Shown: positions 10,401 to 22,300 of the stretch, piece by piece
How positions within the stretch are numbered: position 1 is the stretch's first letter
Layout: the number at the start of each line of letters is the position of its first letter
Assembly (NCBI GenBank): GCA_036186865.1
Contig: AP025069.1
Span: 5,282,429-5,346,428 of the forward strand
Direction of reading: 5' to 3'
DNA from: Eustoma russellianum
Taxonomy: Eukaryota; Streptophyta; Magnoliopsida; Gentianales; Gentianaceae
DNA length: 64,000 nt
Translations under genes and position numbers: made by a program
The notes under the pieces: model-generated
The model's input: the letters and a program-made list of their open reading frames with translations, nothing else
Databases searched by the model: none
What the model was told of the DNA's origin: nothing

Positions 10401-13400
10401 AATAATCTTCCTTTGTGGTATCATTGTTCTTGAGGGTACTTTGTTCCCCATATCTCTTAGGATCTGATATAGCTGGCAAACCTGCAGCATCGCTGTTGTT
10501 TCCCTGGATAGGAGGATCTATACCACCAGACAATAAAAGAACATTTTCAGGAAGTATCTCTGATGTTTTAGCGTTAGTATGGATTTCCTTGTCTGGCTTG
10601 AAGCTTTCACTTGTAGCGCCCGGTCCATTTCTGCAGTTTTCTACCTTCTGCATAATTGCCTTAGATCCTCTATCATTGAGTCTAGTCAAGGTAGCCGCTA
10701 TGCTGGTAGCCATATGTACCTTCTTCTTCCTCCTTTTAGCCCTTCCCTCAGCTCTCCTGACAGTATTTTGAATGTCATACAGATCATTTCTCTGAAGGAG
10801 AGAACTTGAAGAGGCCAAATTTGCCTTTTTCTTGTCCTTTTCACTGATCAAAATTTCTCTATTGTCAAAACCAAGCCTCAGGATAGTTTCGTCATCTGCT
10901 GCACATCCCTTTTTGTCTTGAGCTTCATCGTCTAAAGAGTCTTCAACCAGCGCCACCTTTAATAATGAAAAATGTTTATTACACAGAAAGCAAGATCAGG
11001 TACAATAATTTGAAAAACAATCAAGATAGCATTGAATTATGATTATTTACTATGATGAGTAGCAGACCTCTGTTTTCATAGGGCTAGAGTAAAGTTCTGG
11101 AGAACAAGCTCTCTGTGTCCATTCAAACATTTCACTGTCAATGTAATCAGCATCTTCAGGTGCAACGCAACTTCCTGGCTTTCGAGACTAGAGAAAAAAA
11201 AAAGGTGTTAGAAATACAACTAAGGTCATACCGTCATAGTCCTACATGGTTGGATCCTTATTTCGGCAAATTGAAAAGAAGAAACATCATCAATACTTGG
11301 AGACTCCTTCAGAATGAAGTTTTTTGGCACTAAATATCTAAGCGACCACTGAATTCAAAGTAAATTGTAGCACAAACTTACAACGACCTATTCCATTCGT
11401 TCTAAATTATAGTCCATTACAAAGTATACAATGAATGTAGACTCAGTTTATAAAAACCATAATATGCATGGTGTTCAATTTCTGAAACTGTTGAATGAGA
11501 ATGAGAGTGTAAACTTTGTTTTGAAACTAAATGAATACTCACTTCTGGAGTTGTTTTGCAGGGGACGTCATCATCCGAGCCCTTGATGTCGCTGAAGCAA
11601 GGAGGCTCAAGTGGCGTTCCTGTGAAGATGGTTGTATCTGTTTGCTGAGTCACATTTTCTTGTTCATCTTCATCCCTCAGCCAAAAGAAAGGAGCTAGTG
11701 TTGATTCGCGTTTCTCACATAAATTGGCCTTGTCATGTTGCATGCTATACGTTTTCTCGGGTTCACATTCAACCATATCATCAGCTTCATTTGCCAACTT
11801 TGCACACTGTTCTGGAGTCTCTGAAGGTAGATACTGAGGCACGCGAACTCTTTTCTTCGCTGGAAAAGAAGGTTCTACTGTACCCAGAGAAGTTCTGATA
11901 GTGGCTTTTGGAGAGTTTCGCCTCTTTGTACATCTTTTCAGGCGCTGTTGTGCATCTTCCTTGCCTACGTCAGATTCATCAGTCGCTTGCAGCTTACAAC
12001 TTTTATCTTTATTGTCCTTTTGTGCTTTTAAACCAAATAAAAAGTGTTATGGGACCATAAAAAGAGCTAATAAACATTTTGAATTTGCATCACTAAATAA
12101 AGTACTAAAGTGGCCTCATGATAAAATTCTGAATCTAGAATATGAACAAAAGTTAAAGATGTATCTGTTAGGAAACCAATAAAGGATCCAACCATTCCTC
12201 CATTCATGAATATGAATGTTATTGTTGGAGACTTGAAGGTTGTACTTCATGGTTTGTTGTGGTACGTCAACAGAACTCAAGTGCCCAAGACAGCAAAGTC
12301 TGATGGGAATCAAGTAAAGCAAGTTGGCGAGCATATTCAAGCTGGCTCAGCCCACTGTACAATATATTAATTGGAAGGCGTGGAAGCTGGAGTCATTGTT
12401 CTAATGTACAATGGGGCATACAAGTGCAATACTTGGTTTGCCGTCACCCAACCGTTTATGGTACTTAGATTAGAAGTATGAGAGTTTAATTGGAGGTGTT
12501 TCGCACTATATGTGTGTGTAAGCGATTTAGACTCATAATTTCCAGTAAGAAAGAAAAGGTTTTCTGTCTATGTTGCTCTGGTAGTTTTCTTCAGGATGAT
12601 GAGCACTTCTTAATGCTTGAGATTTCTTTCTTATCTTCATAGTGATTGAGGGATGGACTCTTTTGGAATGAATGACTGAAAAATAAAACGAAAACTTAAC
12701 CTTTACTGGAAAGGAATAGGAATATCATCCTGCGACATGTAACGTAAAATTTGTGTAATTAGCTGGACATAGATTTCAAATTCAAGGCTCAAAGCATCTT
12801 TGCTTCGACAAACCGAAAAGAATTATTTGTTGTGAAAGCAGTAGAATGACCAGCTTAGGTGGAGTTGTTTGCACCCCGGTATCAAGGAGGCAAACACCAT
12901 GCTTTTACTTCCCAGAACCAATTTACAATATAAACATTCATGATTGAGACTAAGGCATCTTAGCAATGGACTCAAAACAAGGAAACGAGAATACAAAATT
13001 AAGCTCCATTGCGGCGTTCTCTTCCGTTATTGCCAGAACTAATGCCAATTTAGTCTTTTAGAAACACGATGTACTTTTGTTGGAAGAAATGACTTATGTT
13101 CACAATTGAATTAGACTTTATAGTAAACCATGGAGGGATCTCAAAATTTTAAACTCTAAAACTTCTTGATCAAAATCTTCAAGAATATGAGCAGAAAGCT
13201 AAAATCAACCTTGAAAGCAACATGCATATGAACCAAGACATGCATAATTCCAGAAGTATGTAACATTTCCATATATTTCATTCATTTTATGAAGTAAGCT
13301 ATCATATATAAGCATCAACCTTTTCTGGCTGATAATATTGGGAAGATTACCTGGTGGCTTGACTGAAGAAGCATTCTGTGTAAGAAATATATTGAATCCT

Positions 13401-15196
13401 GAAGCAACTTCCATGCTCTTGTAAATGCTAACCAGGTTGTCCATTTGAGGAGCAGGGCGAACCTCTGCCGAAGTAAAATTATCAAATCATTGTAGATGTC
13501 AAAGGAGAGAAACAGGGTGGTTTGGCGACAAAAAAAATTTCCTCCTATAAGATCCTTTAAGCTCTATAAAAACCAGAGTGGTTATAAACCACATATATTT
13601 AAGGACTTTTTTCAAGAACAGAAGCTAAAATAAAAGCAGTTAACTAGGAACACAAACACTACGTGGACTTGTATCAGTACATACAAAGGACTAGATTGAT
13701 CACAGCTTCGCGTAGACAACCCATGCTCAATTTCAGCGTCCATGGAAACATGACGTTACTTAAGTAACAGGCGTCGTGTACTATATATATAGAGGCACTA
13801 AGCAGATTAGTTCCTTCAATATGCTTAGTCAGTTCAACTTGACCATCAGACCCTACTGTATCAAACATTGAGACAAAATAAACATTCAATCATATAGGGA
13901 GTCATTTTCTGTTCCTTGGATAATATTCATCCATGTGAAAGGGTGTGAATTTATAGCAATTTCAACTTCTATTTCCTTTCTTTTTCTTTTTTCAATGGGG
14001 AGGGGAGGGGGTGGGAGGGAGAGGTGAAGCTCATTTTGAGTACCTATAGGTTCGCAACTTTGTCAAAGCTTGAATGAGGGATGGTACATAATTCATTCCT
14101 AGAATGAAGGATCGTAGTATTGCCCTTGGTTTCACTGTATATACTCAGTTCTTCTAGATATTGTAGAATCTATAGGAAAAGCAACAAACCGCATGCTTGA
14201 CTGATTGGAGTTCAAGATCTGTGAACAATAAACTACGAACCTAAGTGACTGCATGTTCCTCAAAATATCATTTGAAGACCTTCCACATCATTGCAGTATC
14301 CAGTCAAGCAAAGACACATATAACTCATCAGCACAAATATTCTGCAATTACATTGCTAAATATAAGGGTTTGAGCAGAAGAATCATGTTGCTTAAAGACT
14401 GGAGAATATTTTACCTCATAAAAAACGCAACAAAATCACATTTTATATCAAGATTATATGTTCTTTTACTTAAAATTAAAGTTTGAAGTACGATATATGC
14501 AAAATTACTTGTAATTTTATTCCAACTATTGGAAAAGAAAATATATTTTCTCTCTGATACGCCAACAACTTCCATTCTAAATTAATACTGCCTAGAAAGA
14601 AGCCTTCAAAGACAAGTTCATTTTCTGTTCCTAACTAGAGTAATACTCATTTAGAAGTCAAACTTCATTGATCTAAAAATATATGCATCTATAGGAATCT
14701 AGCATTCAGCTTCTTAAGAAACAAAACAACAGAAACTATTATGCATTCAACGGGAAACATACCTCTGCGATGAAACGGTATCTTACATACAGGACAGTTT
14801 GCTGCTGATTTCATCGATTTCTGGATACATGAACTGCAATTTCACAGAATATTTTAGCCAACTCAAGTGATGTTTATACTGGCAATAAGAAAATCCTGCA
14901 AGAGTCCTAATAATCAAAAGAAAATCGTAAATCTGCGCAGCTTACCCGCAGAACACGTGATTGCACGTAAGTGAAACAGCCGAATTCATAAGACTCAAGC
15001 TGCCAAAACAGAAAAGAGAAAAAGGTAAAAATTTTGAAATCCTATTCAATCCAAAACTTATTTCAGAAAAATTGATCAGTAAATGAAAAAAAAAAAGATC
15101 GGCTTCTTCCTAAACAAAGAGTTAAGAAGAATTTAAATACCAGATCGGACACTTGAGTTCTCTCCCCATTCTTTCAAGATGCGAAGTATCGGCCAT
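7427..15196 (-). CDS. BRCA1: BRCA1 homologue (RING, extended PHD, tandem BRCT), 14 exons, apparently intact
   Basis: Plant BRCA1, a nuclear E3 ubiquitin ligase that pairs with BARD1 in homologous-recombination repair. Exons in order on the minus strand: 15196-15141, 15000-14947, 14833-14763, 13464-13351, 12024-11543, 11187-11068, 10956-9964, 9870-9770, 9450-9264, 9196-9096, 8969-8849, 8685-8520, 8375-8260, 7777-7427. Every join is GT-AG and in phase. They total 3033 nt, or 1010 aa, somewhat longer than Arabidopsis BRCA1 (about 940). RING residues 16-53 have all eight ligands (C16, C19, C31, H33, C36, C39, C50, C53). The plant-conserved LAPFFWLRDEDE motif is in exon 5 and EMFEWTQRACSPE in exon 6. 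Exon 7 (993 nt) is a lysine-rich linker. An extended PHD (about 620-750, GAALGCYQKSC) and two BRCTs (about 785-890 and 896-1000) follow. Introns 3 and 4 are about 1.3 kb each and hold no recognised gene. The exon model is by eye. Confidence 0.93.
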
Positions 15197-15735
15197 TGCC
15201 AAAATCTGTTTTCTTTTTCCTCTACTATTCTAACGATTGTAATAAACATGAACAGTGAGTAGGGAAGAAGGATCAGAATACTCTGCAGAATTTGAAGAAA
15301 TGGCGCGTAATTCAAATTTATTTTTTTTCACATTTGACGAATTTTATTCGTAAAGAGCGGTGGATTTTTTTGAATTCCCGCGTAACCTTGGACCTATTAA
15401 GACCATTGGTAGTGTTGGCAAATCACCATAGTAACCTCAAATCAATTTATTTGCCTTTGAATCCATCCCATTTTCATAGTATAAAATGAGAATTTTTTTT
15501 TATTTTTTTATTTATAACGTGCGAATTGACTTTAACACGTGTTAAAATGATTAGAGGTGAGACTCTAAGGTACGTTTGGTTAGTAGGATTCGGAATTAAA
15601 GATAGGTATCAAGGAAATGATACACATTTTTGTGTTTGTTTAAAGGGTATGAAGATTAATATATGTGTATCAAAACCCCTCTAAATCCATAGATTGATAT
15701 CCGAGTGAAATCGTGGGTTTCACTCTCGCATCAAA
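15197..15735. other. Upstream region of BRCA1
   Basis: Probable BRCA1 5' UTR and promoter on the minus strand, with pyrimidine-rich sequence around 15205-15225. No clear TATA box was assigned. From about 15570 (GGTACGTTTGGTTAGTAGGA) the sequence resembles the end of a degenerate transposon, but I could not find a partner end. No coding region was recognised. Confidence 0.45.
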
Positions 15736-15739
15736 ACTC

Positions 15740-16110
15740 ATTTCTCCATCCCGACGCGCCACAATGTGCTGTCATCGCACTACAGTGTGCTGCCACCGTG
15801 CCACCGTGTCATCGTGTGCCTCCACTACGACGCCGCCACCACTGTCACTGTGCCACCATGCCACCATCGCATCACCTCCACCACCCCATCACTGCTGCCA
15901 CTATGCACCACCCCAGCACCACCCTGTGACTACCCCGCCACCACCGTTCCACCACCACGCCATCCATTGCCCCGACATCACACCGTCATCCCGCCACTCT
16001 ACCACCACCCTGCATCATCCTGCCACCACTGTCACCGTCGCCACCACCTTACAACCACCCTGCCACCATCGTCCCACTATTGCCCCACCACCGCGTCCCA
16101 CAGTGGATAA
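15740..16110 (+). repeat. CCA/CCAC-rich minisatellite
   Basis: About 370 bases of degenerate short-period repeats built from CCA, CCAC and CATC words (for example GCCACCGTGCCACCGTGTCA). Overlapping open frames in all three plus-strand frames encode only His/Pro/Thr/Ser-rich low-complexity peptides. That pattern is expected when a repeat lacks stop codons, so it is not called as a gene. The base composition (C-rich on +) contrasts sharply with its AT-rich neighbours. Confidence 0.75.
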
Positions 16111-16867
16111 TTTGAGTTTAGCATTCTATATGATTGTCGTTCAGGACTGGTTCATCTCACACAGTAGATAATTTGAGTTCAACATTATATATGGTTGTCG
16201 TTGAGGACTGGTTCTAGTCTGAGGCATGTGTTTCAAGTCCCATAGTGGCTTTTTAATATCAATTTTCATTATGTGAGTTATGATATTAATGTCGAGATCC
16301 CTTCAGCTAAGTTAGGCGTTCATGCTCTACCAAGATTTGATTGAGAGTTTGAGTATGGATGTCCATTGACAACTCTAGATTTGTCATTGAGGACGGATAC
16401 ATCCATTCATATGACATCAGGATCTCATAAATTCACCTATATTATTTTATTACATAAAAACATATGGGTTTATATAAGATGAAATACAACCGAACATTGT
16501 GTTAGGATTTTAGGTCGATTTGGTTCTCATCACGCATATGTCTACTATCATATATTTCAACATAAGCGGAAACGCATAACGCACCCTTTCCTTTTTTAGT
16601 TTTCTTTTAATTCTATTTTTTTATAAGAAACATTCTCATTATATTAATCAAAACTCAAACCTGACACAAAACTCAGCTGAAATTACAGTAGGCGGAACAA
16701 AAACAAGTAGATTCCTCATCAACATTCAACGCCACACAGACCAACAAATGAGCTACATGATTATAATCTCATGGCCTAGGTTACTTTATATACCCAGGAC
16801 TTCGAGCGATTCATTGTTTTCACCAAAATAACCGGAGGGAGTGATGCACCATCAAACATTTTCATGT
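16111..16867. other. Intergenic, no gene seen
   Basis: AT-rich sequence. A short direct duplication (GATAATTTGAGTT.A.CATT...TATATG.TTGTCGTT) occurs at about 16106 and 16168. No ORF of interest and no transposon ends could be paired. Confidence 0.5.
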
Positions 16868-17166
16868 TTCTATTGGTCCGTAAAAGATTTTTATTTCCAA
16901 TGGAGTTTAAGACACACCCTTCCTACACACTCTTCTTTAACTTTGAAATATGATGGAATAAAACAAAATGATTCACTAAATTGGATGCGTTTTTTATATT
17001 GTGAAGTAGCAGTTGATCGACGCAGTTTAAAGCAATTTTCATTATGGGTATCGAGAAACAACCTCTGTGTGTTTCTAACACATAGGTATGGTTGCGTACA
17101 TCCAAACCGTCATACACTGCCATAGGCAGGAGCCTCTAATGCAATAGGATAATGTTATTATTGTAG
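16868..17166 (+). repeat. SINE-like repeat with Au-like 3' end (copy 2)
   Basis: Colinear with 5599-5846 over its length: shared TATTTCCAA.GGAGT start, AATATGATGGAATAAA core, and the GCGTACATCC...GCCATAGGCAGGAGCCTCTAATGCAATAGG tail ending in ATGTTATTATTG. The copies are in the same orientation, about 11 kb apart. They differ by many substitutions, so this is an old family. The long copy suggests a unit of about 300 bases. Confidence 0.55.
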
Positions 17167-17728
17167 TTTTTGAAACTAGCCAACCCGTCCGGTTGGATTG
17201 GTCAACCCAGTGACGTGGGCATCAAAACGGGCTGGTTCATTTATTAACCCATTTTGCGAATCGACCTGCCTTGACACCCACCGGTTGAATGAGAAAACCA
17301 GTGCACATCGGGGTTAATAAGTAAGTGGTCTAACCAAGAGGTGGAATAATTTTTTTTACCCGTATATTATAAAAACAGAAAAAGAGAAAATGTCTTACAT
17401 TTTTAAAGCCTCCACTCTTATTCAGTCATTATCACACTATTTTACCGTAAAAATAAAAACATTGATGTTGAAGATTTTGATGGTTATGAGTTTAGTGGTT
17501 GTTACTATGGGACTAAAAGCTTTTGGATGTAATTCTTATGGTATGAACTGAAGTTTTTATTTTTATTTTTTATCTTTATACAGCTTCAGTTTTAGGATAC
17601 TAGGTTGATGCTAAAGTTATTTCTGAAAGTTAAATTTGATATTAAAGTTGTTTGTGAATGTCCTATAGATAGTTTTTGCAATTACATTATTTCAATTTAT
17701 GGTGCGAATATTGTATGTATCATATATA
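17167..17728. other. Intergenic before the Tork-like element
   Basis: Contains an imperfectly repetitive CCAACCCG/GGTTGG/GGTTAATAA stretch at about 17180-17330, which may be the remnant of a small element. AT-rich unassigned sequence follows up to the LTR start at 17729. No gene seen. Confidence 0.4.
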
Positions 17729-19258
17729 TGTTAGAGAAATTGGAAAGAATTTAAAATGGGTCAAGTTGCAAACTGTGGTTAGCACCGTGCTTTGAGCTAA
17801 GTTATAATTAGTTTCACTAATGATTAGTAGAGAATAATGTGGCCTTAATTATCTATGTGACGAGTAGATAATTTTAGGCTTTTGAATAACTCGATTTCGA
17901 TAACGGGTGAATGAAAAATTAATGCTCAGAGTAAGGAAAAAATCAGCTCAACTCGGCATGTGCCTAGGCATGGCTTGCGGACTGAGCTGATGGGCTCAAG
18001 TTGCAGACTGAGATGCAGACTTGATGGGCTCAGGTTGCGGACTGGGCTACAGGCCGAGCTGCAGACTGCAAGTCGGGTCCTGTAGCACCAGGTCGGATCT
18101 TATCAGCCGGGGAGAAGTTTGTTTCTGTTCAAACTCTCCAAGTTGTAAAGATAGGCTAAGGTTAACTTTTCAAAAGTTGTTCAGGTTTAACCGGCCAAGC
18201 TGACCTGAATTTGTCATGATCTGACGGCTCAGATTGAACAGTTAGTTGATCTGACGACTGAGGGCAGATCTGGTGCGATTATCTGATCCAATGGTTCAGG
18301 CCGAGATGGTATTTGATCCTACGGCTGAGATTGGAGTGACTGTAACAGACTGACCTCAAAATTCCTCTATAAATAGTGGCCGAGGTGACCTCTGTGGACA
18401 CACACTCAGAACAATTCCTAAGTTATTCTCTTTCTCTATAATCTCCCTCGCTGCATATTCATTCTCCATCATACAACACTGCATTCCAAGTAATCCGAGA
18501 AGTTCAGGGCACCTTAAAGTTTCATAGAGTTCAACGTTGTAGTGCCTCTCGTCTGAACTGACCTCTGTTGTATCCTGGAAGATGGTTGCTCCATCCGGTT
18601 AGGCACAGTATACTGGAGCAATACGTCTTAAGGACAGAGTCCTGGACTCACCTCGGATCCCTGCTCAGCTGAGCTGTTGAGATTATTGCAGAGCTGAGCT
18701 CTACTAATCAAAAGATAGCGCAGCACTGTTGTGTACAGTGTTGTCGAGCTGAGCTCTATTTTGTGTTGAGCCCAGCTGACCGTGGGAGATCTCAACACTG
18801 TTGTTGTACAATGTTGTTGTGTTGAGAACATTTGTTGTTCTGCAGCGTTTCCTTGCTGAGCTCTGCTATTTGGCGAGGACATTTGTTGTTTTACAGCACT
18901 GCCATGCTGAGCTCTGTTCGGCTGAAGTGGCTGAGAACACAACTGTCGTTTGTTGTGCTGAGGTGCCGAAGTTGGTAGGTTGGTGATCAGTCCAGAACAC
19001 AAACTCAATTTTGCTGACTAGACTGATCTGATCTGTCTGACTTCAGTTCAGCTCTGCTGGAAGGCTGATAGCATAGAACCACTGTTTTGAAGTGCTATTC
19101 AGTTCAGGTCGTCAAGTCGGCTGACTGTTCAGAACGCAAACTCAATTGCGCTATCTGAACTGCCTTGACTCTGCAGATCAGTCCAGCCTACCCTGACCTG
19201 CGCAGGTTGGCCATTACTGTACATAAGTCAATTTATATAACTTAAATTATTTCCAACA
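17729..19258 (+). repeat. 5' LTR of the Tork-like element
   Basis: Starts TGTTAGAGAAATTGG and ends ATTTCCAACA, with short inverted termini. Length is 1530 bases. A TATA box TATAAATA (18367-18374) precedes a pyrimidine-rich leader. The region 18650-19150 is a mosaic of GCTGAGCTCTG and TTTGTTGTTCTGCAGCG-type words repeated several times. An apparent minus-strand ORF through it (18628-19008) is a by-product of this repetition. Confidence 0.85.
18367..18374 (+). promoter_or_regulatory. TATA box in the Tork-like LTR
   Basis: TATAAATA in the context CCTCTATAAATAGTGGCC. The same box is kept in the 3' LTR near 27524. A transcript would start near 18400. Confidence 0.65.
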
Positions 19259-19259
19259 A

Positions 19260-19274
19260 TCCTTAAGACGTATT
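19260..19274 (+). promoter_or_regulatory. Candidate primer-binding site, complementary to the element's own LTR
   Basis: One base after the LTR end, where a Copia primer-binding site should be, there is no tRNA-type TGG... sequence. The 15 bases TCCTTAAGACGTATT are there instead. They are perfectly complementary to AATACGTCTTAAGGA at 18620-18634 inside the same LTR (the 3' LTR copy near 27775 differs by one base). This resembles self-primed elements such as Tf1, but the complementary segment is about 220 bases downstream of the predicted start, not at the RNA 5' end. The function is inferred. Confidence 0.4.
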
Positions 19275-19326
19275 CGTTTGATTATGTACTGATTCTCGTT
19301 TGTTTCTAGCACCTTACAAAAACTAA

Positions 19327-22300
19327 ATGGAGAACGTAAGCCCTATCTCGATTCAAGGCGCAGATGTACACAGCGCTGCTCCGATGGCACCGAATGTTGG
19401 GGTTTCAATGCATGCTCCTTCTGCACAGGGTCCTGCAGTGGCCCAAGTAGAGAAGCCGGAGAAGTTCAGTGGGAACTTCTTCAAGCGCTAGCAGCAGAAG
19501 ATGTTGTTCTTCTTGACTGCCATAGGATTGGCCTCATTCCTGACTGAGGACCCACCTGTGGGGGGTTCGGAGGAGGACCAGACCCAAAATATGGAGCATA
19601 AACTCTTTGTTGAGGCCTGGAACTTCAACAATTATGTTTGTCTGAGGCATTTTTTTCGGGGGTGCTTGGACAACTCCTTCTATTATGTGTACTACACGTA
19701 CAAAACTGCAAAGTCTTTTGTGGGGAAAAGGGGTTTGAGTGATTTTCAAATACATGATTTAAATGTGCACAAAAACGAGCATAAGATAAAACGTGCATGA
19801 TATATATACAAACGAGTACATGTATGCATGATACTTTGCCATTACTTGCCTTATTTAGCTTATATATTATGTTGCCGTACTAACGAGCCATGAAGCGTTA
19901 AAGCTTACATCATATGGCAAACATTTGTTGTGTTTATACTATTTTCAGGTGCCACCATTAATGAACTAAACTAGTTCATTAAGTGAAGTACTTAGTTTAT
20001 TAAACTAAGCAGTTCATTAAAGGAAGCCACATTTGGAAAAGGCACAAAGGCAACAAAGTTAAGGAAGGAAAGTTTTCTCCTCCTCCCCTCTTAATTACAC
20101 ACGCCAATATACATATATTTTACACATATTTTCAGATTTTTTGACAAAGGCACATACACATGTATTCCAACGTACTACCGACACGTTATATATTTTACGT
20201 ACGTACGTTAACGTCACACCACTATACTTAACTCATATTTATGAGTATATTCAGGTCTTATATCATATGATATAAGATATGGTGATGACAAATCAAATAC
20301 GACACGATAAAAGGTTCTAAACCGAAAATTGTCGTATCGGGCGAATACCGAAACTTCACCAACGTGTCACGTACTTGCCATAAATAAATGGCCAGCCCCT
20401 ATACATCAAAATTTGATGTAAATTTCGTGCACATCACTGAATAATCAGCCAAAAATACTTTCCATGTTGGCACACACAAATTACTCCACATTAAGGCCAA
20501 AATGTGAAGATTCCAAGTTTAATTTTTGTCACATGTAAATGGTACCACTTTAGACCAGCCAAGTGCTGAGATTTAAAGTATATATTATATATATTATGTA
20601 TAACATAATATATATGACATGTGCAAAAATTGGAATTTAAATTAGAGAAAAATCGGGTAATCGATAAATATCGAAAATTCGGTTTTCTACGCACACAACA
20701 CATGGAATGTTTTTGGTACATTATGTGATACGTATCTAGACACTTTTTACATATGATATACATCCTAAAGTGTTCTAGAAAATTAAATTAAGGGCTGATT
20801 GGAATATAACATGTGTGTATTATTAAATGTGCATTATTTTACAAAGATAGCAAAAATAAATTTCAGCACATACACAATCATTTCCAACGCCACCTACAGC
20901 TGAGATGGAGCTTATTTGGAGCCTTGTTGGCATATTGATTGGTCAAGGAACAATCATACAATGTTGGTGAATTGAAGAGAGAAGCTACAAATGGTAAGAA
21001 TTCAAAATATATCTCTCTTATATCACATGCTGAAAAATTTCAGCATGCTAAACAAAGGCTGGCCGATTTTGTCAATTGAATGTGATATATTTCATCATAT
21101 TTTATTATGTGATTGATTGGAAGAAGAAATAGAAATGATTTGAATATTATTTAAATTAATAAAGTGTGATATTTTATATATTACACATGCTGAAAATGTT
21201 TCAACATGTGTGAGACATGTGTGGCCGAACATATGAGCTAAATGGTGTCCAAGTTCATGTCTTATGTGATAACAATACTTACCATAACTTGGTGATTCAA
21301 TGTTTTAAAGAAAAATCAAGGTAAATTGGGCATTATTTTGAATAAAATTAAATGATGCACATGCTGAATTTTCAGCATGGCAATATCACTAGTTGGCCGA
21401 TTTTTGTCTTAAGTTGGGAAGGATTTTTATCTTCAATTTATGTGATATATCTTATGATTTATGGAAGTTATTTTGTGATGATTTTTGGCACATGTTTAAG
21501 TGAAATTCTCAGATTTTTCCAAGTCATCAATGATGACAACATTCATCCAATAAGAAGGTGCCAAGTAAGCGAAGCCTAAATGATCATCCAATAAGAAGAT
21601 GCCAAGTAAGCAAGGCCTTGTCGCAATGATGTCTTACATCCTCCCAAGGAATTAGAAGATAATTTTCAAGAGGGAGATAGCACTATAGGGGGGCGGCCAA
21701 AACAAATTAAAAGGAGAAAAAGAAGAGCAAAACAAGAACAAGAGTTGCAAGTTCAAGGATCAAAAGTGTTCTAGCCTTCTTCTTCTACATTCTCCTTCTT
21801 TCTTTCTTCTTGTAAGCCTATTGTATTCATATCTTTCAATCTTGAATAGGCTTGATATAGACCACCACATATTCCATATCTTTGTAAAAGATTGATCAAG
21901 GTGTGATCAATCTTCATTCTTGCGAGGTGGTGGTGTTCGTGCGAATTGTATTGAACATACAAGGTTTATAAAGGGTTGGAGTTGGTGTGTAACTCCATCA
22001 ACCTTGTGGTAAGGTGTTTTTGAGTTGTGTGACTAGTGTGAACCAAGGAAGGTGTTCCTTGAAGACTGGAGTAGGTTGTTGATAACCGAACCAGTATAAA
22101 ATTCTTGGTGTCATTTACTTTCAGCACTGTTTACTGTTTTTAATCACATTCGTAAAAATAGTAAACGAATTTCAAAAATCACGAAACTTTCAGAAAATAT
22201 AACCACATGTTTTAAGGTTCTTTTGGCGCAAGTTTCAATCCTTTTGGACAAGTATAAGTCATTCAAACGTCCAAAGTTCTGAGACTAGTGCAGTCTGATT

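Noticed and set aside
15705..16171. Overlapping open frames of up to 152 codons rich in His, Pro and Thr
   Set aside because: All three plus-strand frames are open because the underlying CCA-type repeat lacks stop codons; no family resemblance and no splice or promoter support.
18628..19008. Gln/Ser-rich 126-codon minus-strand frame, with a counterpart at 27908-28219
   Set aside because: It lies in both LTRs of the Tork-like element over a repetitive GCTGAGCTCTG region; the two versions diverge in frame and have no known domain.
20491..20763. A 90-codon minus-strand frame also found at 45840-46112 with high similarity
   Set aside because: The two copies are the same position in two LTRs, so the similarity is DNA-level repeat identity. 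The frame is broken in the other LTR copies (1527, 48138, 49499).
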